A program made the translations under genes and the position numbers. Below, in pieces: positions 16,973 to 25,794 of a stretch of DNA of 64,000 nt. A model generated the notes under the pieces. That model worked only from the letters and a program-made list of their open reading frames with translations. It was not told the origin of the DNA and did no database searches. The DNA is from Lacinutrix sp. C3R15 (lineage in GTDB: Bacteria > Bacteroidota > Bacteroidia > Flavobacteriales > Flavobacteriaceae). How positions within the stretch are numbered: the stretch's first letter is position 1; each line of letters starts with the position of its first letter. Where the stretch lies: contig NZ_JAHKPZ010000015.1 of the NCBI RefSeq assembly GCF_018860825.1, positions 1-64,000 on the forward strand. The letters run 5' to 3'.

Positions 16973-18388
16973 ATGAAAACTAAACTTAAAAAATTTACCG
17001 AATTTAGTAAAACCATTCTGCCAAATGAAGCTAAGTATTTGCTAAATAGATATCAATTTACAGATGCTGAAAAGCTTCAGATTATAGAGTTGTTAATAAC
17101 GAATGCTTTATCGCAAAAAGGTTTTGTAGATTTTGATACCAATATTAATAAACGTAAATATTCATATATTAAAAATTGGGTAGAAAAAAAATTAGCCAAT
17201 ATAGATGTAGATGCAACCATTGCCTGGTTAATGTCTCTTAAGCAAAAAATACTTACAGATGCTATAGCGTCTAGTGAAGAAAAAGCATTTCTACATTATA
17301 TTGCAACCTATAAAAACATTGAGTTTAATTTTCAGAACTTATATGATTTAGCAAAAGAATACAAGTCGTATTTACTAGTTAGAATGCGCTATAAAGACCA
17401 TCAAATAGTAGCAGATTTTATAGAAACTTACAAAGCAAAATATATGGAGGTTAAAGATGTTAACGAAAAATTATATACTGCTACTACAGAAATTACAAAT
17501 CAATATACTCTTAATAATAACGAGACTAAACATTTAGAATCTTGGCTTCTTGATGTTTTTAATAATAAAAAAATAGACGGTAAAAATAGGTATCAAGCCT
17601 TTGTTTTACTTGCTTTTTTATACACTAATTATAATGAGAGTGATAAATTAAAAATTATTTTTGACCAAATAGACTATTATTTTAGTCAAGGCCAAATGTA
17701 TTCCAGACGTTTGTTGTCTAATTATTATGCGAGTCGTGTGTTGCTGCACTCTAAAGAAAATGAATTGGTAGAAGCAGAATTCTATGGCTATTTATCTATC
17801 AGGCAAAACAATAACGATACGTTAATGTATTTAAATAATTTAGTGGCTATTTTATTGCGAAACAATAGTGCTAAAAAGGCTTTTGCGTTATTAGATGGGT
17901 ATCAAGAACTGTATAAACAAACCCATAATTACCATCAAAAAATAGGGTATTGTTCGTATCAAGTTCGAGTTTTATCAGAGCTTCAAAATCACAAGCTAGC
18001 AGAAGCAACAGCTAAAACATTTTTAACAAAGTATAAAAAAGAAGTTTTAAAACATCGTTGGCATCATTTCTTTACATCTTATATAAATGTTTTAATAATT
18101 CAAGAAAAGTATGAAGAAGTGCTTAAGTTGGCCTCTAAATTTAATTTAATAGAAAAAGAAAGCGAAAGGCAAAAGAAAAATAACTACGTACCTAATATAT
18201 CCTGGAGTATATCGCTTTCCAGATATATGGAAGGTAAAATAAATTCTTCCCGTTTATTAGACGAAATTAAAACGCCACTTAAAGGAATAGAACCTACAAA
18301 AAATCAGAAACAATTAATGATTAAGGTTATTGATACGCTTTCAAATAACTTACCAGAAGCTTTTTTAAAGCTAAAGTCACATATATAA
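16973..18388 (+). CDS. Uncharacterised all-helical (TPR-like) protein
   Basis: I do not recognise this 471-residue protein. It has no signal peptide and no membrane segment, so it is probably cytosolic. It is Lys/Glu/Asn/Tyr-rich and appears entirely helical. From about residue 200 on it shows helix pairs such as RYQAFVLLAFLYTNYNESDK and AEFYGYLSIRQNNNDTLMYL, which resemble tetratricopeptide repeats. No enzyme motif or DNA-binding helix-turn-helix is visible. It lies 42 bases after the exported hydrolase and about 160 bases before the TonB receptor on the same strand. A regulator or scaffold for the cluster is possible. Confidence 0.7.
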   Translation: MKTKLKKFTEFSKTILPNEAKYLLNRYQFTDAEKLQIIELLITNALSQKGFVDFDTNINKRKYSYIKNWVEKKLANIDVDATIAWLMSLKQKILTDAIASSEEKAFLHYIATYKNIEFNFQNLYDLAKEYKSYLLVRMRYKDHQIVADFIETYKAKYMEVKDVNEKLYTATTEITNQYTLNNNETKHLESWLLDVFNNKKIDGKNRYQAFVLLAFLYTNYNESDKLKIIFDQIDYYFSQGQMYSRRLLSNYYASRVLLHSKENELVEAEFYGYLSIRQNNNDTLMYLNNLVAILLRNNSAKKAFALLDGYQELYKQTHNYHQKIGYCSYQVRVLSELQNHKLAEATAKTFLTKYKKEVLKHRWHHFFTSYINVLIIQEKYEEVLKLASKFNLIEKESERQKKNNYVPNISWSISLSRYMEGKINSSRLLDEIKTPLKGIEPTKNQKQLMIKVIDTLSNNLPEAFLKLKSHI

Positions 18389-18547
18389 TTTAGTAACCTA
18401 AGGTTATTCCTTTATCAGTGGTTTTGTTAAATTAATTGAAAATTAAAAAGTTAAGTCACACTTATTATTGATGGTTTTTGCTTTAGTTTATTTTCTTTTT
18501 CATAATAGATTGCCACTATAATCTAACTTAAAACAATTTTATTAATT

Positions 18548-21043
18548 ATGAAAAAACTACTTTTCTTAATGACCTTGATTAGTTCATTGGTTATTCATGC
18601 GCAAGACACAGGAAGCATCGAAGGTACTATTACCGAAACAAGTGGTATGCCTTTAGCTGGAGCAGCAGTATATATTAAAACTTTAGATAAAGGAGGTGTA
18701 ACCGATTTTGATGGTAATTTTACTATTGAAAATGTAACTGTAGGTACTTATAATGTATCTATCTCTTATATTGGTTTTCAAACCCAAGAACAGTCGGTTT
18801 CTGTTACTTCTGGAAGTGTAACAAAGTTACAAGCGCAGTTAAGCGAATCTAATAGTGTTTTAGATGAAGTAATTATAACAGCCGGAAAAAAACCACAAAA
18901 AATTACAGACGTACCTGCTACAGTAAATGTAATTACAGCTAGAGAAATTGAAGAATTCCCTAGTTTTAATATAGGTGAATTGGCAGCAAGACAGAAAGGG
19001 GTAGACTTTGTAAGAAGTGGTGTTTTAGGAACAGGAATTAATATTAGAGGGTTTAATTCTGCTTTTAATTCTAAAAACTTGCAAGTAACAGATGATAGGT
19101 TGTCTACTTTAATTGCTACAGGATTACCAATGGGGTCTTTTTCTACAGTAACAAAAGATGATATCTCTCGTGTAGAAATATTACTAGGTCCTAACGGAAC
19201 GCTATATGGACCAAACGCACATAATGGGTTAGTAAGTACTATAACTAAAAATCCTAGACAATCAGAAGGTACAACATTTGCTGTTGGTGCAGGAAATCAA
19301 AATGTGCTTACAGCAAGACTAAGACACGCACAAGTAATTAATGATAAGTTTGCTTATAAGGTTCATTTTGAAAGATCGCAAGGTACAGAATTTAACTATG
19401 TAGATAGTGTGTATGTTGGTACAACAGCATACAAAGAATTAGATCTAGATCGTGATTTTGATTCGCAAAAATATGGAGCCTCTTTATTTTATAAACCTAC
19501 AAAAAGCTCTGAGTTATCAGGATATTATGGACATAGCAATAGTAATAATATTGCTGTTACAAATGCAGGACGTAACCAAATTAAAGATTGGAGTATAGAT
19601 GTGGCACAACTAAAATTTGTATCTAAAAACTTTTTTGCAAATACCTATTATACCTGGAGTAATACAGATGATACTTATGCTATGAACCAGCGTACACAAA
19701 ACTATGTGTCATTTATAAATAATGGTTTTTCAGAAGAAGAAGCTCGTGAACGCTCTTTTACAGAGCAATGGTTACAAACAGGACCTAATCAAGGAGATGG
19801 TATTGCATTGCAAAGAGGAGCTGTTTTTAAAGATGCTTCCAGACGTTTTAATGCAGAAGCACAATACAATAATAACTGGAATCGGTTTTATGTAACCTTA
19901 GGTGCACAATACCAATTAGATATGGCAGACTCTAAAGGTACTTATCTTTTAGATGAAGGCGGAATTGATTTAGACCAGACAGGTGTTTATACGCAATTAG
20001 AATATAAGTTAGAAGATTCTGGATGGGGATTTTTGTTAGGAGGAAGAATAGATAATCACGAGTTATATGGCTCTAACTTTATACCAAAAGCAGCAATTAC
20101 CAAAAAAGTAAAAAACGGAACGTTTAGAGTAACCTACGGAAAAGGAATTGCAGTACCTTCTATTTTAAATCTTAAAGGAAACTTATTTGGTGGTTTAGTT
20201 TTAGGTAATGGTGAAGGATTTACATTAACAGATGGAACTAAAATTCAGAAACTAGAAGTAGAAAATATTAATTCTTATGAAATTGGTTTTAAAGGCCAAC
20301 TGTCTGAAAAATTATTTATAGATACTAATGCATACTACAACCAGTCTGATAACTTTATTAGTCCGTTACGTAATATTGCAGATGCAGCTAATGGTAATAA
20401 TGTAACACATATTGGTGACCAGCCAATAGGTGATGTTGTTGAAGGTTCAGACGGTTCTTTTATATTAACCTATTTAAACTTTGGTCATGTAGATACTTAC
20501 GGACTAGATGTAGGACTTAATTATTATTTTACCGATAGTTTTAGAACCTCTTTAAACTATTCTTATTTTGATAGAAGTTTAGATAAAGATGACATGGATA
20601 ATGACGGTAATTTAGATGGTCAGGTTTTAGAAAGTGAATTGCCTATTAACACGCCAAATCATAAATTTAGTGTAGGAGTACATTATAATAAAGGGAAATT
20701 TTATGGAGCTCTTTACGGAAGATTTGTTGAAAAATATGATTTCTTTTCTGGTATAAATGTAGCTGCAGAAACACAAGACCAAGATGGTGATGGGGTTAAT
20801 GAAATAGTAGAAAATGCACAAGTAGGAAGAACCTGGAATTACGGACAACTAGGTGGTTTTTCGGTAGACGCTAATGCTGGTTATAATTTTAATGATAGGC
20901 TGTCTTTAGGTTTAAGTATAACAAACTTATTTAATGCTAAAAACAGAGAATTTGTTGCTTCTCCTATTGTAGAAACACTTGTTTCTTTTGAGTTAAAGTA
21001 TAAAATAAATTTCTTTAATAAAAATACTGCAACTATTAACTAA
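18548..21043 (+). CDS. TonB-dependent receptor with carboxypeptidase-like N-terminal domain
   Basis: This is an outer-membrane active transporter of 831 residues. The signal peptide MKKLLFLMTLISSLVIHAQ precedes a carboxypeptidase D regulatory-like domain (about 22-105, with GTITETSGMPLAGAAVYIKT). A plug domain (about 115-230, with VEILLGPNGTLYGPNAHNG) and a 22-strand type barrel follow. The barrel ends in LKYKINFFNKNTATIN. No SusD-type lipoprotein gene is adjacent, so this is not a standard polysaccharide locus. The next gene starts 12 bases later and is a hydrolase. The substrate is presumably what the flanking esterases and hydroxybutyrate dehydrogenase process. Confidence 0.92.
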   Translation: MKKLLFLMTLISSLVIHAQDTGSIEGTITETSGMPLAGAAVYIKTLDKGGVTDFDGNFTIENVTVGTYNVSISYIGFQTQEQSVSVTSGSVTKLQAQLSESNSVLDEVIITAGKKPQKITDVPATVNVITAREIEEFPSFNIGELAARQKGVDFVRSGVLGTGINIRGFNSAFNSKNLQVTDDRLSTLIATGLPMGSFSTVTKDDISRVEILLGPNGTLYGPNAHNGLVSTITKNPRQSEGTTFAVGAGNQNVLTARLRHAQVINDKFAYKVHFERSQGTEFNYVDSVYVGTTAYKELDLDRDFDSQKYGASLFYKPTKSSELSGYYGHSNSNNIAVTNAGRNQIKDWSIDVAQLKFVSKNFFANTYYTWSNTDDTYAMNQRTQNYVSFINNGFSEEEARERSFTEQWLQTGPNQGDGIALQRGAVFKDASRRFNAEAQYNNNWNRFYVTLGAQYQLDMADSKGTYLLDEGGIDLDQTGVYTQLEYKLEDSGWGFLLGGRIDNHELYGSNFIPKAAITKKVKNGTFRVTYGKGIAVPSILNLKGNLFGGLVLGNGEGFTLTDGTKIQKLEVENINSYEIGFKGQLSEKLFIDTNAYYNQSDNFISPLRNIADAANGNNVTHIGDQPIGDVVEGSDGSFILTYLNFGHVDTYGLDVGLNYYFTDSFRTSLNYSYFDRSLDKDDMDNDGNLDGQVLESELPINTPNHKFSVGVHYNKGKFYGALYGRFVEKYDFFSGINVAAETQDQDGDGVNEIVENAQVGRTWNYGQLGGFSVDANAGYNFNDRLSLGLSITNLFNAKNREFVASPIVETLVSFELKYKINFFNKNTATIN

Positions 21044-21055
21044 GTCTTTAAAACC

Positions 21056-21838
21056 ATGCCAAAAATACAAGTTAAGGATATAGAACTTGACTATGAAGAT
21101 TATGGAAAAGGAAACGTACTTTTATTACTTCATGGTTTAGGATCCACAAAAAAAGACTGGGACGCTCAAGTTTCTTTCTTTTCTAAAAAGTATCGTGTTA
21201 TTACACTAGATTTAAGAGGTCATGGAGGTTCTACAAAACCATTAAATGATTATGGTGTAGCTTTAATGACAGAAGATGTAAAACAATTTTTAGACCAATT
21301 ACATATTAAAAAAGCTACTGTTGTAGGCTTTTCTATGGGAGGAGCTGTAGCCTTTGAAATGGCTTCAAGCCACCCAGAATATGTAGAAAACCTAGTGATT
21401 GTAAATAGTGGCCCAGACTTTAATGATATGGGCAAAATTGGTGAAGACCTTTTAAAAAATAGAGTTGAATTTCTTGAAACAAAAGGTATAGAGGCTTTAG
21501 CAAAAGAGATTTCTTTTAATATGTTTCCAGAAGCACACCAAATAGAGTTGCGAAATGATTTTGAAGCACGTTGTAAAAATAACGATTATAACGCCTATTA
21601 CAAGTCCTTTACAACACTTATGGCTTGGGGATTGGGAGAGAAAATAAAAAATATTAAAACCAAAACGCTTGTGGTAGCATCAGATATGGATTATACACCT
21701 GTTTCATTTAAAGAAGACTATGTTAATAAACTACAAAATGCTTCTTTAGTAGTAATAAAAAACTCAAGGCATGGTGTAGTTATTGATCAACCAGAGGCTT
21801 TTAATCTTGCTCTAGAAAAATTTTTAAATCATGAATAA
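21056..21838 (+). CDS. Cytosolic alpha/beta hydrolase
   Basis: A 260-residue alpha/beta hydrolase without a signal peptide. The features are HGLGSTKKDW (oxyanion region), LDLRGHGGS, the nucleophile elbow GFSMGG (S93), the acid in ASDMDYTP (D210 or D212) and the base in SRHGVVIDQPE (H239). These place it with small esterases and lactonases of the 3-oxoadipate enol-lactonase type. It overlaps the next gene, 3-hydroxybutyrate dehydrogenase, by eight bases. Tight coupling suggests its product is the dehydrogenase substrate, for example 3-hydroxybutyrate from a dimer or ester. Confidence 0.9.
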   Translation: MPKIQVKDIELDYEDYGKGNVLLLLHGLGSTKKDWDAQVSFFSKKYRVITLDLRGHGGSTKPLNDYGVALMTEDVKQFLDQLHIKKATVVGFSMGGAVAFEMASSHPEYVENLVIVNSGPDFNDMGKIGEDLLKNRVEFLETKGIEALAKEISFNMFPEAHQIELRNDFEARCKNNDYNAYYKSFTTLMAWGLGEKIKNIKTKTLVVASDMDYTPVSFKEDYVNKLQNASLVVIKNSRHGVVIDQPEAFNLALEKFLNHE

Positions 21839-22601
21839 AACCGTTCTTATTACAGGAAGTACAAGTGGTATAGGATTAGGTATTGCTAACCAATTTGCCA
21901 AAGAAGGATATAATATTATGTTTCATGGTTTGGGGTCTAACGGACAAGAAATAGCAAATCAGGTAGCAGAAAAACACCAAGTAAAGGTTGCGTTTTCCAA
22001 TGCTAATTTACTGCAAGCAGACGCTATTGATGGGTTGGTTGCAGAAACTATAAAAATCTTTGGAGCACTTCATGTATTAGTTAATAATGCAGGAATACAA
22101 TTTGTTTCACCAATTGAAGATTTTCCAAATAGTAAATACCAAAATATTATAGCAATAAATATGAATGCTGTTTTTTATGCATCTAAAGCCGTTTGGGCGC
22201 AAATGAAAAAACAACAATTTGGTAGAATAATAAATGTGTCTTCGGTGCATGGTATTCGTGCATCTGAATATAAATCGGCTTACGTAACCGCAAAACATGG
22301 TGTTATTGGTATGACCAAAGTACTGGCTTTAGAAGGTGCTCCTTTTAATATCACCTGTAATGCAATTTGTCCTGGTTATGTAAAAACACCTTTGGTAGTT
22401 GGGCAAATAAAAGACCAAGCCAAAGCGCATGATATGACAGAAGATGAGGTTGTTGAAAAAGTGATGCTTAAAAAACAAGCAGTAAAACAATTTGTACCTC
22501 TAGAGGCTATTGCAGATATGGCAGTGCTACTGGCAAAAGATAGTTCTACAACTATTACAGGATCTTCTTTTGTGTTAGATGGAGGTTGGAGTGCACAGTG
22601 A
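21831..22601 (+). CDS. bdhA: 3-hydroxybutyrate dehydrogenase (SDR family)
   Basis: This enzyme oxidises 3-hydroxybutyrate to acetoacetate with NAD. It is a 256-residue short-chain dehydrogenase with the cofactor loop TGSTSGIGLGIA, NNAGIQ, the catalytic serine in NVSSVHG (S138) and the Tyr-Lys pair in YVTAK (Y151, K155). Three marks separate it from generic SDRs and point to bacterial D-3-hydroxybutyrate dehydrogenase: FVSPIEDFP after NNAGIQ, the HGIRAS stretch, and the ending DGGWSAQ. It overlaps the hydrolase gene by eight bases and is followed by a terminator, closing the block. Confidence 0.92.
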   Translation: MNKTVLITGSTSGIGLGIANQFAKEGYNIMFHGLGSNGQEIANQVAEKHQVKVAFSNANLLQADAIDGLVAETIKIFGALHVLVNNAGIQFVSPIEDFPNSKYQNIIAINMNAVFYASKAVWAQMKKQQFGRIINVSSVHGIRASEYKSAYVTAKHGVIGMTKVLALEGAPFNITCNAICPGYVKTPLVVGQIKDQAKAHDMTEDEVVEKVMLKKQAVKQFVPLEAIADMAVLLAKDSSTTITGSSFVLDGGWSAQ

Positions 22602-22617
22602 TAATTGAGTTAGTTTT

Positions 22618-22653
22618 TAAAAATGCTTTTCTAGAAACAGAAAGGCATTTTTT
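22618..22653 (+). terminator. Terminator of the hydroxybutyrate block
   Basis: Arms AAAATGCTTTTCT and AGAAAGGCATTTTT pair with one G-U and are followed by a T run, 16 bases after the bdhA stop codon. Confidence 0.8.
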
Positions 22654-22743
22654 TGTTTTTAAAATAACTAAAGTGATAAGGTTTTTACTGAAAAGCTTAT
22701 CGTCAAGAGCAACCTTTTTTTAGCAAAAGAAAGAAGGGGTTTT

Positions 22744-22795
22744 GTGAAATAAAAACTCGGAAGGTTTGTTATAAAATAGCGAAGCGCATTTTGTT
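22744..22795. repeat. Degenerate repeat, left copy
   Basis: The segment with AAAACTCGGAAGGTTTG and AAGCGCATTTTG recurs in diverged form at 23366-23412 (AAAACTCGCAAGGTTTG and AAAGCGAATTTTG). The two copies flank the DUF1569 gene in the same orientation. Confidence 0.55.
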
Positions 22796-22816
22796 GAGTT
22801 AGGCTAATATTAAAAA

Positions 22817-23281
22817 CTATTTCTTTAAAATATCCTCCATAATCTTTAAATGATGATTGGTGTGCAGTGCTAAAAAAGTAGCAACTCTTTTTTTATTAAT
22901 ATACCCAAATATTGGGTGTTTAAAATAAGCATTCTTATCTAAATTAGCGATACTATTAATATTGGTTTTTGCTTGTTGCAATTGTGATATTAAGTCTTCT
23001 TTTAAAATAACTTCTGGTGGTTGTACGTATTCTGGTGCTTTTGCTTTTCCTCTTGGGAAAAAGCCAAGAGTAAAGAATATTTTTCCTAAAAAGCTAAAAT
23101 TGTTTTTAAAGCTTTCAGGATCTGATTTTTGAAGTGCAATAATTACATTATTAATAACCTTTAAACTGTGGTCTATATGCCATCCAATATTACTTTTGGA
23201 TACTTCTGCATTTAACACAGTATGGTTTTCTATATGCGATTCTAATGTGCTAAGAGTAGTATTTAGTTTTTTTAAAGGCAT
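22817..23281 (-). CDS. DUF1569 (DinB-fold) protein
   Basis: A 154-residue protein resembling DUF1569, a member of the DinB/YfiT four-helix superfamily, which often binds a metal through three histidines. The candidate ligands are in the GWHIDHSLKV segment near residue 33 and the ALHTNHHLKIMEDIL segment near the end. The substrate is unknown; relatives are thiol-dependent hydrolases or transferases. It stands alone between repeat copies, with no operon partner. Confidence 0.75.
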   Translation of the reverse strand: MPLKKLNTTLSTLESHIENHTVLNAEVSKSNIGWHIDHSLKVINNVIIALQKSDPESFKNNFSFLGKIFFTLGFFPRGKAKAPEYVQPPEVILKEDLISQLQQAKTNINSIANLDKNAYFKHPIFGYINKKRVATFLALHTNHHLKIMEDILKK

Positions 23282-23365
23282 GTGCTAATTTATTTGAACT
23301 GTGAAGGTAATTATTTAAAATCTAAAATAGAAAACGAATAGCTTACTTGCATAAGATTTTAATAA

Positions 23366-23412
23366 AACTCGCAAGGTTTGAAGTAAAATAAGTAAAGCGA
23401 ATTTTGCTTTCT
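23366..23412. repeat. Degenerate repeat, right copy
   Basis: This is the second copy of the repeat at 22744-22795. Shared blocks are AAAACTCG, AAGGTTTG, GTAAAATA and AAGCG.ATTTTG. Confidence 0.5.
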
Positions 23413-23428
23413 TTTACCAAAGGAGAAA

Positions 23429-23560
23429 ATTACTTCGTTCCTCGTAATGACTGTAAAAGGTTAGCCTGCAATAAGGATTGATGCGGTATCCTTTTTTGAG
23501 GCAAGAAAAAAAAATATAGCGGAAAGCGTGGTTGTTTTTGGTTTTTTTTACCAAAAACAA
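23429..23560. repeat. Composite intergenic repeat element with hairpins
   Basis: Positions 23429-23452 read, on the minus strand, GTCATTACGAGGAACGAAG, a form I recall as a widespread flavobacterial intergenic repeat. Next come GGATTGATGCGGTATCC (23475-23491) and ATATAGCGGAAAGCG (23514-23528), which I also recall together in Bacteroidota spacers. An 11-base-pair hairpin lies at 23532-23560, with arms TTGTTTTTGGT and ACCAAAAACAA. A second short repeat of the form GATTCTTCGCTTACGCTCTGAATGAC lies near 23626-23652. No protein is supported here. Confidence 0.5.
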
Positions 23561-23572
23561 ATTGCCCAAAAA

Positions 23573-23606
23573 CAAAAAAAATCCCAAACACGAATGCTTG
23601 GGATTT
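23573..23606 (-). terminator. Terminator of ahcY
   Basis: Arms AAAATCCCAA and TTGGGATTTT with a ten-base loop; on the minus strand the stem ends in a run of eight U residues. It lies 50 bases beyond the ahcY stop. Confidence 0.7.
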
Positions 23607-23655
23607 TAGTATAATTAGATTTTGAGATTCTTCGCTTACGCTCTGAATGACAAAT

Positions 23656-24972
23656 TTAGTATCTGTAATGTTCAGGTTTGTATGGTCCTTCAACCGTTAC
23701 ACCAATGTATTCTGCTTGGTATGGTTTAAGTTCTGTAAGCTCTACGCCAATTTTTTCTAGGTGTAATTTTGCTACTTTTTCATCTAAATGCTTTGGTAAC
23801 ATGTATACATCGTTTTTGTAAGCATCTGCGTTTGTCCAAAGTTCAATTTGTGCTAAGGTTTGGTTTGTAAATGAGTTACTCATTACAAAACTTGGGTGTC
23901 CTGTAGCACAACCTAGGTTTACTAAACGACCTTCGGCAAGAATGATAATTTCTTTTCCGTTTACCGTGTACTTGTCTACTTGTGGTTTGATGGTGTCTTT
24001 AGTGTCTCCGTGGTTTTCATTTAACCAAGCCATTTGAATTTCGTTGTCAAAATGCCCAATGTTACAAACAATAGTTTTGTCTTTCATGGCTTCAAAATGC
24101 TCTGCGCGAACAATGTCTTTATTACCTGTTGTTGTAATAATAATATCAGAGTTACCAACTACAGTTTCTAATTTTTTTACTTCAAAACCGTCCATAGCAG
24201 CTTGTAAGGCACAAATTGGGTCAATTTCTGTTACTGTAACAATACTTCCTGCACCTTTAAAAGAAGCAGCAGTACCTTTACCAACATCACCATAACCACA
24301 AACGGTTACACGTTTTCCTGCTAACATAATATCTGTTGCTCTACGAATAGCATCTACTGCAGATTCTTTACAACCGTATTTATTATCAAATTTTGATTTT
24401 GTAACAGAGTCGTTAACATTAATTGCTGGCATTGGTAATGTACCGTTTTTTACACGCTCGTATAAACGGTGAACACCTGTTGTAGTTTCTTCAGATAAAC
24501 CATTAATTCCAGCAGCTAATTCTGGATATTTGTCTAAAACCATATTGGTTAAATCACCACCATCATCTAAAATCATATTTAATGGTTTTCTGTCTTCACC
24601 AAAGAAAAGTGTTTGTTCTATACACCAGTCAAACTCTTCTTCTGTCATGTCTTTCCATGCATACACAGCAGTTCCTGCAGCAGCAATAGCAGCAGCAGCC
24701 TGATCTTGTGTAGAAAAAATGTTACAAGAACTCCAAGTAACTTCAGCACCTAAAGCTTGTAACGTTTCAATTAAAACAGCAGTTTGAATAGTCATGTGTA
24801 AACATCCTGCAATACGTGCACCTTTTAGAGGTTGCTCGTCTTTATATTCTTCACGTAAACTCATTAGACCTGGCATTTCTGCTTCGGCTAAATTAATTTC
24901 TTTTCTTCCCCAAGCCGCAAGCGACATGTCTTTTACCTTATTTGGTACGTAAGCAACAGTTTTTGTACTCAT
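23656..24972 (-). CDS. ahcY: Adenosylhomocysteinase
   Basis: The enzyme splits S-adenosylhomocysteine into adenosine and homocysteine, relieving product inhibition of methyltransferases. The 438-residue protein carries [15 protein letters not shown] near the N-terminus, [13 protein letters not shown], the NAD-binding [17 protein letters not shown] and the C-terminal PYKPEHYRY. All match the family, and the length is that of the bacterial form lacking the roughly 40-residue insert. It is monocistronic with its own terminator. Confidence 0.98.
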   Translation of the reverse strand: MSTKTVAYVPNKVKDMSLAAWGRKEINLAEAEMPGLMSLREEYKDEQPLKGARIAGCLHMTIQTAVLIETLQALGAEVTWSSCNIFSTQDQAAAAIAAAGTAVYAWKDMTEEEFDWCIEQTLFFGEDRKPLNMILDDGGDLTNMVLDKYPELAAGINGLSEETTTGVHRLYERVKNGTLPMPAINVNDSVTKSKFDNKYGCKESAVDAIRRATDIMLAGKRVTVCGYGDVGKGTAASFKGAGSIVTVTEIDPICALQAAMDGFEVKKLETVVGNSDIIITTTGNKDIVRAEHFEAMKDKTIVCNIGHFDNEIQMAWLNENHGDTKDTIKPQVDKYTVNGKEIIILAEGRLVNLGCATGHPSFVMSNSFTNQTLAQIELWTNADAYKNDVYMLPKHLDEKVAKLHLEKIGVELTELKPYQAEYIGVTVEGPYKPEHYRY

Positions 24973-25104
24973 ATTATTTTTTATCTTGTTATAAATTGCA
25001 CTTGCCTTTGGGTTTATGGCTTAAATAACTAAATTCGCTATATTGAAATAAACCAAATTAGCCTAAGGCGCTGCAAAGATAACCAATAACTTTTAGAATA
25101 TTAA

Positions 25105-25734
25105 ATGCCTATTTATAAAACTCTTACACCAAACTCACAAACTACTGTTAAAATCTGGAAGATTACAGAGTCTTATGAAGATTTACTAGAGCCTATAACA
25201 CTAAAACCAGAAAATATGAAACGCGTTTTAGGAATGAAAAGTGAACTACATAGACGTGGTTTTTTAAGTGTAAGACATTTGCTTAAAGCTTTTGGCTATA
25301 CAGATGAAGATTTGTTTTATGATCAACACGGAAAACCTCATTTAAAAGATGGTAGGCATGTTTCTATTACACATTCTTTTACATTTTCTGCAGTAGTAGT
25401 TAGTGATGCTGTTGTTGGTATTGATATTGAAAAGCAGCGTGAAAAAATTGGTGTTATAGCGCATAAGTTTTTAGATTATGAAAATGTATATTTAGATAAA
25501 GAAGCAAAAGATTATATAAATAAGCTAACGGTTATTTGGTGTATAAAAGAGTCTTTGTATAAACTTTTTGCAACGCCAGGATTGAGTTTTTTACAACATA
25601 CTTTAGTGATTCCGTTTACTATTGAAGAGGCAGAAACTATTGCTTGGATTGATTATCAAGAAAAAAAACATAGATACCAAACCACTTTTTTTGAGTTTGA
25701 AGGCTTTACTTGCGCTTATGCTTTACCTGCTTAA
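25105..25734 (+). CDS. 4'-phosphopantetheinyl transferase superfamily protein
   Basis: This enzyme moves the phosphopantetheine arm of CoA onto a carrier protein. The magnesium-binding GIDIEKQREKI and the WCIKESLYKLFA motif (W-x-x-K-E-x-x-x-K) are present, as is the SITHSFTFSAVVVSD stretch. At 209 residues it is of the Sfp/EntD-like type rather than the short AcpS. The target carrier is unknown, as no synthase is nearby. It diverges from ahcY and is followed after 60 bases by the GGGP synthase gene. Confidence 0.88.
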   Translation: MPIYKTLTPNSQTTVKIWKITESYEDLLEPITLKPENMKRVLGMKSELHRRGFLSVRHLLKAFGYTDEDLFYDQHGKPHLKDGRHVSITHSFTFSAVVVSDAVVGIDIEKQREKIGVIAHKFLDYENVYLDKEAKDYINKLTVIWCIKESLYKLFATPGLSFLQHTLVIPFTIEEAETIAWIDYQEKKHRYQTTFFEFEGFTCAYALPA

Positions 25735-25794
25735 AGGTAGTGTGGAGTAAATGAAATAAAAATTTTTAGTTAAAAAGAGAAAAACATTTGTGCA

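Noticed and set aside
23430-23693. Minus-strand open frame of 87 codons after ahcY
   Set aside because: It translates intergenic repeats and overlaps the end of ahcY. Its end reads like a translated repeat (SLRGTK) and it has no family features.
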